A stretch of 50,834 nucleotides of DNA from the NCBI GenBank assembly GCA_910584495.1, contig CAJUAR010000012.1, positions 1 to 50,834 on the forward strand. The letters are read 5' to 3'. Below are positions 50,041 through 50,834 of this stretch, piece after piece. This DNA comes from an uncultured Muribaculaceae bacterium (GTDB lineage Bacteria > Bacteroidota > Bacteroidia > Bacteroidales > Muribaculaceae). Every line of letters begins with the position of its first letter. Position 1 is the first letter of the stretch. Position numbers and translations under genes: made by a program. The notes below the pieces were generated by a model, which was not told where the DNA came from, did no database searches, and saw nothing but the letters and a program-made list of their open reading frames with translations.

Positions 50041-50358
50041 ATGCAGCACACCGAAGTCATAAAGAAAATATCAGCAATGATGCGCGACTTTTTCCCAGAA
50101 GCCCGCACAATTCTTTTTGGCTCTCAGGCAAGAGGAACTGCCGGCCTGTCGTCCGACATTGATCTTCTGATTCTTCTGCCTGACTCGTATACGGGTCATG
50201 ATTTCGTACGTCGCAGATCGGAAATTGCAGATTCTCTCTATGATATTGAGATAGACGATGGCATCCGCATATCACCGCTGGTTCTAATCAAGAGCATCTG
50301 GGAAAAACGCAAATCGGTTTTCTCAATAAATGTGGAAAATGAAGGCATAGTGTTATGA
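50041..50358 (+). CDS. MNT-type nucleotidyltransferase (antitoxin-like) 2
   Basis: The 105-aa protein has GSQARG then SSDIDLLILLP (Gly27-Ser28, Asp39 and Asp41), the minimal nucleotidyltransferase motif. Its C-terminal half differs from that of the first copy (DFVRRRSEIADSLYDIEIDD). It presumably modifies and silences the HEPN protein encoded next, with which it shares a 4-bp ATGA overlap. The protein is not a recent duplicate of the first one, although the DNA upstream is. Confidence 0.85.
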   Translation: MQHTEVIKKISAMMRDFFPEARTILFGSQARGTAGLSSDIDLLILLPDSYTGHDFVRRRSEIADSLYDIEIDDGIRISPLVLIKSIWEKRKSVFSINVENEGIVL

Positions 50359-50759
50359 AACAGTCTCTTGACGACGAAACAAGAAAAGCAATAGTCGACT
50401 ACCGTCTAACGAGGAGCAGAGAGACTCTTGCCGAGGTTGACTATCTCATTGCCGGAGGCTTCTACAGCACAGCGGTTTGCCGTTTATACTACGCATGCTT
50501 CTATAGCGCTGTCGCTCTCATGATTGAAAATGGACTCGAAGCACAAACTCATGCCGGTGTTAAAACCATGCTGTCGTTTCATTTTGTGAAAAAAGGTCTG
50601 CTGGACAGAAGCTATGCAAAAACTTTTTTTAAACTCTTCGACTTGCGCATGAACAACGACTATGACGATTTCTCGTTCTGCGACAAAGAAACACTCGATG
50701 AAATGCGACCTCTTGCCGAGGATTTTATCAATGCCGTGACTACATTGATTAAGAAATAA
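50355..50759 (+). CDS. HEPN-domain protein (UPF0332-like) 2, variant RX6Y motif
   Basis: The 134-aa protein is a HEPN domain with CRLYYACFYSAVALMIENGL. At the place of the RNase His of RX6H it has Tyr50 (Arg43 to Tyr50), a variation often seen in UPF0332 proteins. The second half has VKTMLSFHFVKKGLLDRSYA, FKLFDLRMNNDYDDFSF. If the His is essential for RNA cleavage in this subgroup, this protein may act in another way or be inactive. It is the partner of the preceding nucleotidyltransferase. The remaining 75 bases of the window hold nothing identifiable. Confidence 0.82.
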   Translation: MKQSLDDETRKAIVDYRLTRSRETLAEVDYLIAGGFYSTAVCRLYYACFYSAVALMIENGLEAQTHAGVKTMLSFHFVKKGLLDRSYAKTFFKLFDLRMNNDYDDFSFCDKETLDEMRPLAEDFINAVTTLIKK

Positions 50760-50834
50760 GTCTTCCTTTTGAAATTGACTTTACCTCAAATTCGCAGCCA
50801 ATCCGTTTGCTCGAACCGATTTAATTGTTACGCG

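Overview
The window looks like chromosome from a gut Bacteroidales bacterium, most likely Muribaculaceae or a close relative. Evidence for this is a SusC/SusD pair, lipoproteins with a Cys soon after a hydrophobic leader, Bacteroidetes promoters of the form TTTG - about 19 nt - TAnnTTTG, and a UpxY/NusG-like regulator ahead of a surface polysaccharide locus. The family placement is an inference; no rRNA or tRNA gene was seen. Genes in the left half look more G+C-rich, while those from about 28.5 kb onward are clearly A+T-richer, as expected for exchanged accessory DNA.

Layout. 1-467 is the start of an ExbB/TolQ-type proton channel gene (minus strand, runs off the window). 761-12781 (minus) is a tightly packed run of eleven genes, many overlapping by a few bases. 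In transcription order these are a response regulator and its histidine kinase, a RelA-type (p)ppGpp synthetase, a lipoprotein, rmlB, rmlA, fdtA-like, fdtB-like (a dTDP-3-amino-6-deoxyhexose pathway), mtaB (tRNA methylthiotransferase), an LpxL-like acyltransferase and a GT2 glycosyltransferase. 13.0-16.0 kb carries apbE, a DJ-1/PfpI protein, an inositol-monophosphatase-family gene and a frameshifted outer-membrane protein gene. 16.3-25.5 kb is a compact polysaccharide utilisation locus: a DUF6377-type membrane regulator, SusC, SusD, a surface lipoprotein with two tandem binding-like modules, and a BACON-GH16 enzyme, probably acting on laminarin-type beta-glucan. A flavodoxin gene follows on the minus strand.

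26.2-47.1 kb is the most interesting part. Two perfect 19-bp inverted repeats (26313-26331 and 26506-26524) enclose 174 bp with a Bacteroidetes -7 box pointing rightward. This has the form of an invertible, phase-variable promoter. The first gene to the right encodes an apparent fusion of a catalytically dead tyrosine-recombinase-like region with a NusG/KOW (UpxY-like) antiterminator. Next come a reverse transcriptase gene, a nitrilase-fold gene and a membrane protein gene (resembling DRT type 1 defence), then two small gene modules separated by copies of one short repeat (one module encodes an LRAT-family protein), and then an exopolysaccharide/capsule operon at 35.2-47.1 kb (glycosyltransferases, Wzy, Wzx, acyltransferases, pyruvyl transferase, FrhB-like protein, WecB). 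One acyltransferase gene has a 9-G tract that moves its conserved C-terminus out of frame. If the promoter inverts, the regulator, the defence genes and the polysaccharide genes could switch together.

47.2-50.8 kb holds an ATPase/STAS-like protein whose C-terminus is encoded by repeat DNA, and two nucleotidyltransferase-HEPN (MNT/HEPN) toxin-antitoxin-like pairs. Their upstream regions are a 174-bp duplication with only four differences. A family of double-hairpin REP-like elements is scattered at 28.1-28.5 kb, about 32.7 kb and 48.5-50.0 kb.
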